A stretch of 64,000 bases of DNA, from contig CALCFD010000055.1 of the NCBI GenBank assembly GCA_937900695.1, forward strand, positions 1 to 64,000. Reading direction: 5' to 3'. The translations under genes and the position numbers were made by a program. Positions 17,231 through 26,444 of this stretch are shown here, piece by piece (position 1 is the stretch's first letter; every line of letters starts with the position of its first letter). The notes under the pieces were generated by a model, which worked only from the letters and a program-made list of their open reading frames with translations, made no database searches and was not told the DNA's origin. The stretch comes from an uncultured Eubacterium sp. Its GTDB lineage: Bacteria; Bacillota; Clostridia; Peptostreptococcales; Anaerovoracaceae.

Positions 17231-17896
17231 ATGAAATTGCAAAATAGTGAAGAAATATTCAATGATTTATTAGAAAAAATAATAGATTTGGTTTTGCTTC
17301 CAGGTCAGAAATTAAGTGAGAATAAAACAGGTGAGGAGTATGGTGTTTCGCGAACAGTTGTACGAAGTGCTTTTTTAAGATTACAACAATTAGGCTTTTT
17401 AGAAGTTCTTCCTCAAAGTGGCACTTTTGTTACCAAAATTGATTTTCATTATATTAAATCAGCTCTTCTATTAAGAATTGGAGTAGAAAAGGAAATACTG
17501 TCACGTATAATGCGTGAAAATGAGGATAAAGATACACTAATTAAACGTCTAGAGGAAATATATAGCCGCCAAAAGGAATTTAGTGATAAAGATGATTATA
17601 TAAAAGAATTTGCAGCCTTAGATGTAGAATTTCATAAGGCAATCATGAATGGTTATAAGAATCATGATATGATTAATTTAGTACATTATCATTTGCTTCA
17701 CATTAGTAGATGGCGTAATTTGACAGTATTAAATGGTGTTACTATAGGAATGATATTAAAAGAGCATAGACGTATAATAAATTGTTTAATTGATGATGAT
17801 ATCGAAGGTTTGGTTGATGTTTTGAATAAACATATAGATAAAACTATATATGGGGCCTACAGATGGGATGATAAGTTTAGATATTATTTTAAATAA
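17231..17896 (+). CDS. GntR-family transcriptional regulator with FCD domain
   Basis: A 221-residue repressor-type protein. The N-terminal winged helix-turn-helix includes LLPGQKLSENKTGEEYGVSR and the wing GFLEVLPQSGTFV. The C-terminal all-helical FCD effector domain carries likely metal ligands in DVEFHKAI, KEHRRII and LNKHID. I chose ATG 17231 because GGGAAGGTG at 17217-17225 is well spaced; an in-frame ATG lies 33 bases upstream. FCD regulators often bind TnGTnnnACnA-like sites and sense organic acids. It sits directly ahead of the Stickland cluster and is the natural candidate regulator, which is inference. Confidence 0.85.
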   Translation: MKLQNSEEIFNDLLEKIIDLVLLPGQKLSENKTGEEYGVSRTVVRSAFLRLQQLGFLEVLPQSGTFVTKIDFHYIKSALLLRIGVEKEILSRIMRENEDKDTLIKRLEEIYSRQKEFSDKDDYIKEFAALDVEFHKAIMNGYKNHDMINLVHYHLLHISRWRNLTVLNGVTIGMILKEHRRIINCLIDDDIEGLVDVLNKHIDKTIYGAYRWDDKFRYYFK

Positions 17897-17965
17897 CTAT
17901 ATTTTGTATTTTATGCTTGCATTTTTTTTAACAATCTAGTATTCTAACTAAAGAGAGGCATAAAA

Positions 17966-17979
17966 ACTGGTATACTAGT
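17966..17979. promoter_or_regulatory. Candidate GntR/FCD operator upstream of the acyl-CoA synthetase gene
   Basis: ACTGGTATACTAGT is a 14-base palindrome with one mismatched pair and a GTATAC core, and it overlaps the -10-like TATACT at 17971-17976. It resembles operators of FCD-type GntR proteins and lies between the GntR gene and the next gene. Confidence 0.5.
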
Positions 17980-18024
17980 AAACTAGTGAATATAATAGTA
18001 AAAAAGTTCGAAGGGAGCATAAAA

Positions 18025-19608
18025 TTGAAGTTCTTTGAAAAAACCATTGGGCAGATGCTAGAAGTTAGGGCTAACTGCACTCCGGACAGACCAGCATTAA
18101 TTGTTAAAGATGGTGTTTACACTTGGAAGGACATAAATAGTATAGTAAATAATATTTGTTTACAAATGGAAGAGCGCGGTGTTCACAAAGGTGACCATGT
18201 TGGTATAATGGGTATAAACAGCGATAGCTGGTTATTTCATTATTTTGCAGCAGTAAAATTAGGAGCGGTTGCTGTACTATTTAATACTAGATTCACACAG
18301 GCTGAGATTGAAAGATGTATAGGCTTAACAGAGCTAAAACATTTTTTCTATTCTAGAAACTTTGAAAACAAGCCATATGAATCATTGATGGAAAACCTAT
18401 TGTATCCAAATACATCTGTAAGATATTGTGTAGATATGGAAAAGTCATATGAGCAATGGAAAGAAATTGCAAAGAAAAGCACTGAATTGGACTTTGAACC
18501 AACAGATGACTACAAAGCGATTGCAAATGTTCTTTTTACATCAGGAACTACAGGAAATAGTAAGGGTGTACAGCTTACTCATTATAATTTATTGAACAAT
18601 TCGTTAGCTATGGTGGAAGCGATGGGTTGGAACGAAAAAGATATTATGGCCATTGCAGTTCCACTATTTCATAGCTTTGGCATAACAGGATGTGTTCTGT
18701 CTATGTTACATGCATGTGGACAGATGTATCTGCTACAGAGTACTAGAAGTGTAGATATATGTAGTGTTATTGAAGAATATAAGTGTACCGTTATGAATGG
18801 TGTACCAACTATGTTCTTAGCTATGCTTCGCAATGAACATCGAAAGGATTTTGATTTATCTACATTAAAATCAGGAATAATTGCGGGATCTCAAATTTTT
18901 CCACAAGATTATATAGACATATGTAATATGTTTGATGGTATCAATTTGCAGCCATCTTATGGTCAAACTGAAACTTCACCATGTGTTTCGCTATGTAGCT
19001 TGGATGATTCAATTGACATTAAAGCTAACACTGTTGGTAAAACTATTGAGGGTGTAAAGGTGCGTATAATGAAAAAAGATGCAACAGAACCTTGTGGATA
19101 TAATGTTGAAGGTGAAATTCAAGTAAAAGGTTACAATGTTATGGCTGGATATATTGCAAATCCAGAAGAAACAAAATCGGCATTTACCAGTGATGGATGG
19201 TTAAAAACAGGTGACCTTGGTTATGTTAGAGATGACGGTAATCTTGTTATAACAGGTCGATTTAAAAACTTAATAATAAGAGGGGGAGAGAATATTTCTC
19301 CTATAGAAATTGAAAAGGCAATTAAATCTATAATCGGCCAATGCGAGGTTAAAGTGTTTGGTGTTCCTACAATTGTTTTACAAGAAGATATTGTGGCTTG
19401 TGTCGAAGGCAAGGAAGATGATGAAAAACGTAAGATGATTATGGAACAACTTAAAGAGAAGATAAGTGGTTATAAGATTCCAAAATATATCTTCTTTATG
19501 GAAGAAATGCCTAGAAACAGCACAGGCAAAATAAATGAAAAAGTACTTAAAAATAAGATAATTGCAGATTTATCTATGAATAGGCGAAAAGCTAATAAAA
19601 ATAGCTAA
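18025..19608 (+). CDS. AMP-forming acyl-CoA synthetase (class I adenylate-forming enzyme)
   Basis: The enzyme activates a carboxylic acid to its CoA ester with ATP. Motifs are in family order: the P-loop-like LFTSGTTGNSKGVQLTH, YGQTE, TGDLGYV, GRFKNLIIRGGENISPIE and the catalytic lysine region NSTGKINEKVL. I prefer TTG 18025 as start because AAGGGAG at 18010-18016 precedes it. GTG 17986 would add 13 residues but lies at the probable transcription start. Placed ahead of hadA, it may prime the CoA-transferase cycle by making the first 2-hydroxyacyl- or acyl-CoA, a role I infer from context. Confidence 0.88.
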   Translation: MKFFEKTIGQMLEVRANCTPDRPALIVKDGVYTWKDINSIVNNICLQMEERGVHKGDHVGIMGINSDSWLFHYFAAVKLGAVAVLFNTRFTQAEIERCIGLTELKHFFYSRNFENKPYESLMENLLYPNTSVRYCVDMEKSYEQWKEIAKKSTELDFEPTDDYKAIANVLFTSGTTGNSKGVQLTHYNLLNNSLAMVEAMGWNEKDIMAIAVPLFHSFGITGCVLSMLHACGQMYLLQSTRSVDICSVIEEYKCTVMNGVPTMFLAMLRNEHRKDFDLSTLKSGIIAGSQIFPQDYIDICNMFDGINLQPSYGQTETSPCVSLCSLDDSIDIKANTVGKTIEGVKVRIMKKDATEPCGYNVEGEIQVKGYNVMAGYIANPEETKSAFTSDGWLKTGDLGYVRDDGNLVITGRFKNLIIRGGENISPIEIEKAIKSIIGQCEVKVFGVPTIVLQEDIVACVEGKEDDEKRKMIMEQLKEKISGYKIPKYIFFMEEMPRNSTGKINEKVLKNKIIADLSMNRRKANKNS

Positions 19609-19652
19609 TAGCTTTACTTATTTAAGTATTTTTGTTAAAATATAGTTAGTAA

Positions 19653-19676
19653 TTAGTATACAAGATTGTATGCTAA
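19653..19676. promoter_or_regulatory. Candidate operator upstream of hadA: double inverted repeat
   Basis: TTAGTATACAA (19653-19663) and TTGTATGCTAA (19666-19676) are inverted copies with one mismatch and a 2-base spacer. Each arm has the GTATAC-like core also seen at 17970-17975. A possible promoter, TTGTTA (19680-19685) and TAATAT (19703-19708) with 17-base spacing, lies just downstream. Confidence 0.55.
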
Positions 19677-19758
19677 ATATTGTTATATTATTAATAATAT
19701 ATTAATATAAACATAGTTAATTAAATGTATTTGTTAAAACTAAGGAGGGCAAACTACA

Positions 19759-21006
19759 ATGAGTAACAAAAAGCCATTAGACGGCGTTAAAGTAGTTGAA
19801 TATGCTACTTTTATCGCTGCAGCTACAACAGGCAGATTCTTAGCTGATCTAGGTGCTGATGTAATCAAAATCGAATCAGCAAAAGGTGATCCACTAAGAT
19901 ATACTGCACCAACTGAAGGAAGACCTGCAGATAAGTGGTCTTTATTCCATGAAAATACAACTTGGGATTTAGAAAATGGTAACAAGAGATGTCTATCTCT
20001 AAACACTAAATCTCCAGAAGGTAAAGAAGCTCTATTTAAGTTATTAGAAGAAGCTGACATCTTCATCACAAACAACAGAGTTCAGTCTTTACAGAAAAAT
20101 GGTTTAGACTATGATTCATTAAAAGAAAAATTCCCTAAACTAGTATATGGTATGATTACTGGTTATGGTGAATATGGTCCAGATAAAGATCTTCCTGGAT
20201 TCGACTTTACTTCATTCTTTGCTAGAGGTGGATACTTAGAATCACTAAGACAGAAGGGAACAGTTCCAATGAACGTATGTCCAGGTCTAGGTGATCACAA
20301 CGTAGGTATGAATCTAGCTGCTGGTGTTTTAGCTGCACTATATCATGCAGAAAAAACTGGCGAAGGTGAAAAAGTAGAAACTTCACTATTTGAAACAGCT
20401 ATCCACAATATGGGTATGATGGTACAGGCTGCTCAGTATGAAGATTATGGCGTTAAATACCCAATCGCTATTAGAGAAGCTGCTAACCCATTCAATGCTG
20501 CATGGGAAACAAAGGATGGTAGATACATCCAGACTTGTATGCCTGACTACAATACATACTACAATAGATGGATGAAGGTTATTGGAAGAGAAGATTTAAT
20601 TGATAATGAAAAATACTTCCCTGTAACTAACCTTCAGGCTAACGGATTAGGAACAGAAATGTATGACCTAATCATGGATGCTATGAGAACTAAGACAGCT
20701 GCAGAATGGAAGCCAATTTTAACAGAAGCTGATTTTGCATTCTCAATCGCTCAGTCATGGGAAGAAATCCTAGTAGATGAACAGGCTTGGGCAAATGACT
20801 GTTTCTATAAGATGACTTATGATAATGATGCAGAAAGAACTCTAGTAAGACTACCAGTTAAGTTCCAGGAAATGGGTACTCCAGAATACAAGAGAGGACC
20901 ATTAATTGGTGAACAGTCTGAAGACGTTATGAAAGAATTAGGATACTCAGACGAACAGATTGCTGAATTCAAAGAAAACGGCGTAATTTATATTGGAGAT
21001 CAGTAA
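19759..21006 (+). CDS. hadA: 2-hydroxyisocaproate CoA-transferase (family III)
   Basis: HadA moves CoA from the product acyl-CoA to the 2-hydroxy acid. The 415-residue protein is a family III CoA-transferase: N-terminal VVEYATFIAAATTGRFLADLG, DVIKIESAKGDP, and GLGDHNVGMN with the likely catalytic aspartate D179. AAGGAGGG at 19742-19749 precedes the ATG. The order hadA-hadI-hadB-hadC matches the leucine-reduction operon of Clostridioides difficile. The related FldA of the phenylalanine pathway is an alternative; BrnQ downstream favours a branched-chain substrate. Codons are strongly biased (mostly CAG for Gln, many CTA, AAC), as for highly expressed genes. Confidence 0.88.
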   Translation: MSNKKPLDGVKVVEYATFIAAATTGRFLADLGADVIKIESAKGDPLRYTAPTEGRPADKWSLFHENTTWDLENGNKRCLSLNTKSPEGKEALFKLLEEADIFITNNRVQSLQKNGLDYDSLKEKFPKLVYGMITGYGEYGPDKDLPGFDFTSFFARGGYLESLRQKGTVPMNVCPGLGDHNVGMNLAAGVLAALYHAEKTGEGEKVETSLFETAIHNMGMMVQAAQYEDYGVKYPIAIREAANPFNAAWETKDGRYIQTCMPDYNTYYNRWMKVIGREDLIDNEKYFPVTNLQANGLGTEMYDLIMDAMRTKTAAEWKPILTEADFAFSIAQSWEEILVDEQAWANDCFYKMTYDNDAERTLVRLPVKFQEMGTPEYKRGPLIGEQSEDVMKELGYSDEQIAEFKENGVIYIGDQ

Positions 21007-21010
21007 AAAA

Positions 21011-21814
21011 ATGAATAAAATTTATACATTAGGGATTGATATTGGATCTACTTCTTCTAAATGTGTAATTCTAGCTGATGGTAAACATCTAGAGTCTAGT
21101 GCTATTGTTGCAAAAGGTGCTGGAACAGATGGAGTTGATATTGTTCTTGAGCAGGCCCTAGGTAAGCTAGGTCTTGCTCTTGAAGATATGCAAGCAATTA
21201 TATCTACTGGATATGGTAGAAATTCTTATGATAAAGCAGACAAGACAATGAGTGAGTTGAGTTGTCATGCTAGAGGCGGAGCTTATCTTTTCAATAATGA
21301 AGTAAGAACTATCATTGATATAGGTGGGCAGGATGCTAAAGTGCTTAAATTAGATGAAAACGGACAGATGCAAAATTTTGTAATGAATGATAAATGTGCA
21401 GCTGGAACTGGAAGATTCTTAGAAGTAATGGCAAATGTGCTTCATGTTGATTTAAATGATTTTGGTGATTATGATGCACAGGCAACTGAAAGAACATCAA
21501 TTTCTTCAACTTGTACAGTATTTGCTGAATCAGAAGTAATTTCTTGCCTAGCGCATAATGCAGATGTTAAAAATATCATTAAAGGCATTCACTATTCAGT
21601 AGCTAGTCGAGTTTCTGGACAGGCTAGAAGAGTAGGAGTAGTACCACCAGTTGTTATGACTGGCGGTGTATCAAGAAATTCAGGTATCGTAAGGGCACTT
21701 GAAGAAGAACTTAATACGTCTATTGCGGTTTCTGAGGATTCTCAGTTAGCAGGAGCTTTGGGAGCAGCAATTTATGCTTATGAATATTATTTAAAACATA
21801 AGAAGGGAGAATAA
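21011..21814 (+). CDS. hadI: 2-hydroxyisocaproyl-CoA dehydratase activator (ATPase)
   Basis: HadI is the ATP-driven electron donor that reduces the dehydratase HadBC by one electron. It is an ASKHA-fold protein of 267 residues: GIDIGSTSSKCVIL (phosphate loop), DIGGQDAKVLKL, KCAAGTGRFLEVMA with a [4Fe-4S] ligand cysteine, and STCTVFAESEV; two cysteines per monomer bridge the dimer's cluster. The ATG at 21011 lies 12 bases after a GGAG within the end of hadA. It is followed by hadB after a one-base gap. Confidence 0.92.
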   Translation: MNKIYTLGIDIGSTSSKCVILADGKHLESSAIVAKGAGTDGVDIVLEQALGKLGLALEDMQAIISTGYGRNSYDKADKTMSELSCHARGGAYLFNNEVRTIIDIGGQDAKVLKLDENGQMQNFVMNDKCAAGTGRFLEVMANVLHVDLNDFGDYDAQATERTSISSTCTVFAESEVISCLAHNADVKNIIKGIHYSVASRVSGQARRVGVVPPVVMTGGVSRNSGIVRALEEELNTSIAVSEDSQLAGALGAAIYAYEYYLKHKKGE

Positions 21815-21815
21815 T

Positions 21816-23036
21816 ATGAGCAATGTAGAAGCTAAACCAGTAAGAGCAAAAGATTTATTAAATGCTATTGTTGATGAACATTACAAATCAGCATGGGATG
21901 CTAAAAATGCTGGTGAAAAAGTAGGTTGGTGTGCATCAAACTTCCCACAGGAAATTTTTGAAACTATGGGAATCAAAGTTGTTTATCCTGAAAACCAGGC
22001 AGCAGCTATTGCAGCTAAAGGTGGCGGCGGAAGACTTTGTGAACATGCTGAAGACACTGGATATTCAAATGACATTTGTGCTTATGCTAGAATCAGTTTA
22101 GCATATATGGATGTTAAAGATGCTCCAGAACTAAACATGCCTCAGCCTGATTTTGTACTTTGCTGTAACAACATCTGTAACTGCATGATTAAATGGTATG
22201 AAAATATCGCTAAGGAACTTGAAATTCCAATGATCCTTGTAGATATTCCATACAATAATGATTATGATGCTGAGCAGGACAGAATTGACTATGTAAGGGG
22301 TCAGTTTGACTATGCTATCAAACAGCTAGAAGAAATTACAGGTAAGAAGTGGGATGATAAGAAGTTCGAAGAAGTAATGGAAATTTCTCAGAGAACTGGT
22401 AGAGCTTGGCTTGCTGCAACAAGCATGACAAGATATGAACCATCTCCATTCAGTGGATTTGACGTATTTAACCATATGGCAGTAGCTGTATGTGCTAGAG
22501 GTAAGAAAGAATCTGCTGAAGCATTTGAATTATTACTAAAAGAATTCCAGGATTGTGTAGATCAGGGAATTACAAAGTTCAACAAGGGTGTAGAAAACTA
22601 CAGAATCCTATTTGAAGGTATCGCTTGTTGGCCACATTTAAGACACACATTCACAACTCTAAAACAGGCTGGTGTTAATGTAACAGGTACTGTATATGCA
22701 GATGCTTTTGGTTATATTTATGAAAACACTAATGAGTTAATGCAGGCTTACTGCAGAACTCCAAATGCTATCAGCTTTGAAAGATCAGTTGATATGAGAG
22801 TTAAGGCTATTAAAGAAAATAACTGCGATGGTGCTTTAATTCATATTAACAGAAGCTGTAAGCAGTGGTCAGGTATCATGTATGCTATGGAAAGAGAAAT
22901 TAAGAAACAGACTGGAGTACCAACTGCAATCTTTGATGGTGACCAGGCTGACCCAAGAAACTTCTCAGAAGCTCAGTATGATACAAGAGTTCAGGGTTTG
23001 GTTGAAGTTATGGCTGCAAACAAGGAGGCGAAGTAA
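21816..23036 (+). CDS. hadB: 2-hydroxyisocaproyl-CoA dehydratase, subunit alpha
   Basis: HadB forms with HadC the [4Fe-4S] enzyme that removes water from 2-hydroxyacyl-CoA by a ketyl-radical mechanism. The 406 residues match the usual size. Likely cluster ligands lie in VGWCASNFPQEIFETMG, FVLCCNNICNCMIKWY and GIACWPHLRHTF. AAGGGAG precedes the ATG, and hadC follows two bases after its stop. Strong codon bias as in hadA. Confidence 0.93.
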   Translation: MSNVEAKPVRAKDLLNAIVDEHYKSAWDAKNAGEKVGWCASNFPQEIFETMGIKVVYPENQAAAIAAKGGGGRLCEHAEDTGYSNDICAYARISLAYMDVKDAPELNMPQPDFVLCCNNICNCMIKWYENIAKELEIPMILVDIPYNNDYDAEQDRIDYVRGQFDYAIKQLEEITGKKWDDKKFEEVMEISQRTGRAWLAATSMTRYEPSPFSGFDVFNHMAVAVCARGKKESAEAFELLLKEFQDCVDQGITKFNKGVENYRILFEGIACWPHLRHTFTTLKQAGVNVTGTVYADAFGYIYENTNELMQAYCRTPNAISFERSVDMRVKAIKENNCDGALIHINRSCKQWSGIMYAMEREIKKQTGVPTAIFDGDQADPRNFSEAQYDTRVQGLVEVMAANKEAK

Positions 23037-23038
23037 TA

Positions 23039-24160
23039 ATGAGTAATACTTTAGATATTTTAAAGAAATTTGATATAACACCAGCTGAAATGGTTAAAAA
23101 ATACCAGGCTGAAGGAAAGAAAATTATCGGTTGCTCACCAGTACATGTACCAGTTGAATTAGTTTACGCAGCTGGCATGGCTCCAATGGGAGTATGGGGA
23201 AGCCAGGGTGATGTAGCAGCAGCTAAAGAATATCTACCTGCTTTCTATTGTTCAGTAGTTCAGAGAACATTAGAAATGGCTTTAAATGGAACTTTAGACT
23301 GCTTATCAGGTTTAATGGTTTCAATTCAGTGTGACTCATTAAAAGCTTTAGGACAGAACCTAAAAATTGCTGTTGGAGATAAGATTCCTTATATCCATGT
23401 AGCTATGGCTCAGAATAGAAAAATTGAATGTGGTATTGACTTCAACGAAGTTCAGTACAATAAAGTTAAAGCTCAGTTAGAAGAAATTGCTGGTAAGAAA
23501 ATTACTGATGATGACATTGAAAATGCTATTAAGATTTACAATGCTTCAAAAGTTAAGATGCAGGAATTTGTAGAATTAGCTGCTAAATATCCTCATATCA
23601 TTACTCCAGCTAAGAGAAGCATGGTTCTAGTAAGTGCTCATTTCATGGATAGAGCAGAATATACAGAACTACTAACTGAATTAAATGAAGCATTAAAGAA
23701 AGAAGAAGTTAAGGAATGGGATGGCGTTAAAGTTGTTACAACTGGTATCCTAACAAGCCTACCTAGCCTAAACGAAATTCTTGAAGAATACAAGATTGCT
23801 GTAGTAGACGATGAAGTTGCTCAGGAATCAAGACAGTTCAGAACTCTAGTAGATGAAGGAACTGGCAACCCAGTAAGAGCGCTAGCTAAATATCTAGGAG
23901 ATATTGAAGGATGCTCTGTAATGTACGATGCTGAAAAGAAGAGATCAGATATGATTATCGATAAGGTTAAGAAATCAGGTGCAGATGGTGTACTATATGT
24001 ACAGGAAAAATTCTGTGACCCTGAAGAATTTGATTATCCTATCTTTAAGAAAGCATTGGAAAAAGCTGGTATCAAGTTAGTAATGATCGAATTAGATCAG
24101 CAGATGACTAACTTCGAACAGGCACGTACATCACTGCAGACATTTGCAGAGATGCTATAA
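23039..24160 (+). CDS. hadC: 2-hydroxyisocaproyl-CoA dehydratase, subunit beta
   Basis: The second dehydratase subunit, 373 residues, of the HgdB/HadC family. It opens KKIIGCSPVHVPVELVYAAG, and further ligand or contact cysteines lie in YCSVVQRTLEMALNG and CDSLKALGQ. The C-terminus has VQEKFCDPEEFDYP, the conserved late cysteine. An AAGGAGG site at the end of hadB (GGAGGCGAAG) drives translation. An acyl-CoA dehydrogenase gene follows after 27 bases, consistent with one operon. Confidence 0.92.
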   Translation: MSNTLDILKKFDITPAEMVKKYQAEGKKIIGCSPVHVPVELVYAAGMAPMGVWGSQGDVAAAKEYLPAFYCSVVQRTLEMALNGTLDCLSGLMVSIQCDSLKALGQNLKIAVGDKIPYIHVAMAQNRKIECGIDFNEVQYNKVKAQLEEIAGKKITDDDIENAIKIYNASKVKMQEFVELAAKYPHIITPAKRSMVLVSAHFMDRAEYTELLTELNEALKKEEVKEWDGVKVVTTGILTSLPSLNEILEEYKIAVVDDEVAQESRQFRTLVDEGTGNPVRALAKYLGDIEGCSVMYDAEKKRSDMIIDKVKKSGADGVLYVQEKFCDPEEFDYPIFKKALEKAGIKLVMIELDQQMTNFEQARTSLQTFAEML

Positions 24161-24187
24161 TATATATATTTTTTAAGGAGGATTTAT

Positions 24188-25321
24188 ATGATTTTCGAAA
24201 AAGAACATGAATTAGTCCGTCAGCTTGCAAAATCTTTTGCTGAAAATGAGCTAGCTCCAATCGCAGAAGATATTGACAAGACAGCAGACTTCCCAATGGA
24301 GGTTTACAGAAAAATGGGAGCAGCTGGATTCTTAGGAGTTAAGACTCCTGTAGAATACGGTGGATCAGGTGGAGACCACAGATCTTATGCAATCGTTATG
24401 GAAGAAATCGCTAAGGTTTCAGGTGTTGCTTCAATTTATATTTCAGGTAACAACTCACTTTACGCAGCTCCACTTCTAAAATTCGGTAACGAAGAACAGA
24501 AGAAGGAATATTTACCTAAGCTAAGTAAAGGTGAAATCGTACTTGCATTTGGTTTAACAGAACCTGGTGCTGGTTCAGACGCAGCTTCAATTTTAACAAC
24601 TGCTGTAAAAGACGGTGACGATTACATCTTAAACGGAAGAAAGACATTTATTACTGCAGCGCCTTTCTCTGATTATGTAATTGTCTTTGCTAAGACAAAC
24701 CCTGCAAAGGGAGTTAAAGGTATCACAGCATTTATCGTAGATTCAAAATCTGAAGGTGTATCATTTGGTAAACCAGAAGATAAGATGGGTATGATCGGTT
24801 GTGCTACTTCTGACGTTGTTCTTGAAGACGTTAGAGTTCCTGCTAAAAACATTTTAGGTGAAGTTGATAACGGATTCGTAAATGCTATGCAGACTCTTTC
24901 TCTAGGTAGACTTGGTATTTCTGCTCAGGCTCTAGGTATTGCTACAGGAGCTATGGAAGAAGCTAAGAGCTACATTAAGGCTAGAAAACAGTTTGGTAGA
25001 AAGCTATCACAGTTCCAGAACACTCAGTTTACAATTGCTGACATGGAAACTAAGCTATGTGCTATGAGACACCTAGTATATGATGCAGCTTACCAGATGG
25101 ATTTAGGAAAGCCTGCTGATAAGGAAGCTTCAATGGCTAAGCTATTTGCTTCTGAAGAAGGTAAGTGGATTGTAGATAGAGCTCTACAGTTACACGGTGG
25201 ATATGGTTACATTAAGGAATATCCAGTAGAAAGAATGTACAGAGATATCAGAGTAACTTCAATCTACGAAGGTACTTCTGAAGTACAGAGAATGGTTATC
25301 GCTAAGGATGTACTTAAATAA
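24188..25321 (+). CDS. acdB: Acyl-CoA dehydrogenase of the had cluster
   Basis: This FAD enzyme should reduce the 2-enoyl-CoA from HadBC to the saturated acyl-CoA. The 377 residues carry FGLTEPGAGSDA, ARKQFGRKLSQFQ and LHGGYGYIKEYPVERMYRD; the catalytic glutamate lies in IYEGTSEVQ near the C-terminus. TAAGGAGG precedes the ATG. In C. difficile acdB is followed by etfB and etfA, which form a bifurcating complex with it; here no etf genes are adjacent or elsewhere in the window. Confidence 0.88.
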   Translation: MIFEKEHELVRQLAKSFAENELAPIAEDIDKTADFPMEVYRKMGAAGFLGVKTPVEYGGSGGDHRSYAIVMEEIAKVSGVASIYISGNNSLYAAPLLKFGNEEQKKEYLPKLSKGEIVLAFGLTEPGAGSDAASILTTAVKDGDDYILNGRKTFITAAPFSDYVIVFAKTNPAKGVKGITAFIVDSKSEGVSFGKPEDKMGMIGCATSDVVLEDVRVPAKNILGEVDNGFVNAMQTLSLGRLGISAQALGIATGAMEEAKSYIKARKQFGRKLSQFQNTQFTIADMETKLCAMRHLVYDAAYQMDLGKPADKEASMAKLFASEEGKWIVDRALQLHGGYGYIKEYPVERMYRDIRVTSIYEGTSEVQRMVIAKDVLK

Positions 25322-25414
25322 GTAAATTTATTGCGTAACATTAATAATAACTCAACCGAGTTAGAATAAAACAAAACTATAGTATGCAAATGTTAATTGT
25401 TAAGGAGGAAAACA

Positions 25415-26398
25415 ATGACTAAAGTAATAGCTTTAAGAGAACCTAAGGGTGTTCAGAGATTCGGAGTAGAAAAACCAGAAGGAATGGAATTTGATTTTAT
25501 CAACTATCCTTGTTCTGACGAAGAATTAATCGAAGCAACTAAAGATGCTGATATTCTATGGTGTGGTCCTGTAGATGTTATCGGTAAGAACATTATCGAA
25601 GCTTGTCCAAAACTAAAATTAATCCAGTCTTTAGGAGTAGGATTTGACAAAATCGATCTAGAACTAACTAAAGAAAAGGGAATTTATGTTTGTAACAACA
25701 GAGCAGTAAACGCTGCATCAGTTGCTGAACATGCTGTAGGCCTAATGCTAGCATGCTTAAAGAAAACTGCTACTACAGATGCTCGTATCAAAAAAGGTGG
25801 ATTCCATGAATGTTTCGCAGAATACAAGAAAAACGGTCATGTTGAATTAGGAACAAGAACAGTTGGTCTTGTAGGTATGGGAGCTATTGGTAAGAAAGCT
25901 GCTGCATTCTTACATGCTTTCGGAGCTAAGATTCTTTACTATGATGTATTTAGAGCTCCAGAAGAATTAGAAAAACAGTATGATATGAGATTCTGTACTC
26001 TAGAAGAACTATATGCTGAATGTGATATCCTTTCATACCATGTTCCAGTACTAGATTCAACTAGAGGAATGGTTAATAAAGATACTATTGCTAAGATGAA
26101 GCAGGATGTTATCATTATTAACGTAGCTAGAGGAGAAATCGTAAATAATGAAGATCTAAGAGATGCATTAAATAACGGCAGAGTATATGCTGGTCTAGAC
26201 GTAATCGCTCCAGAACCACCTGCTGAAGATCATCCTCTACTAAACCTAACTGAGGAAGGTAACTCAAGACTAACAATTACTCCTCATATTGCTGGTACAA
26301 CTGATGATGCATTCATCAGAATGGTACAGTGGTCATATGACAATATGAGAAAAGTAGTTGCTGGTGAAAAGCCAAACAACGTAGTTAATGGACTATAA
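25415..26398 (+). CDS. ldhA: (R)-2-hydroxyacid dehydrogenase, probable 2-hydroxyisocaproate dehydrogenase
   Basis: The enzyme reduces the 2-oxo acid formed by transamination to the (R)-2-hydroxy acid. It is a D-isomer-specific dehydrogenase: the NAD-binding GLVGMGAIGKKAAAF, catalytic Arg in NVARGEIVNNEDL, Glu in IAPEPPAEDHPL and His in ITPHIAGTTDDA. I chose ATG 25415, which follows AAGGAGGAAAA. In C. difficile the equivalent gene is first in the operon; here it lies after acdB. A small hairpin (TAACTC / GAGTTA, 25348-25363) precedes it. Confidence 0.85.
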   Translation: MTKVIALREPKGVQRFGVEKPEGMEFDFINYPCSDEELIEATKDADILWCGPVDVIGKNIIEACPKLKLIQSLGVGFDKIDLELTKEKGIYVCNNRAVNAASVAEHAVGLMLACLKKTATTDARIKKGGFHECFAEYKKNGHVELGTRTVGLVGMGAIGKKAAAFLHAFGAKILYYDVFRAPEELEKQYDMRFCTLEELYAECDILSYHVPVLDSTRGMVNKDTIAKMKQDVIIINVARGEIVNNEDLRDALNNGRVYAGLDVIAPEPPAEDHPLLNLTEEGNSRLTITPHIAGTTDDAFIRMVQWSYDNMRKVVAGEKPNNVVNGL

Positions 26399-26444
26399 AG
26401 TCTAGTAATATTAACTAAATCACAATTTAAGAGAGGTTTTTAAA

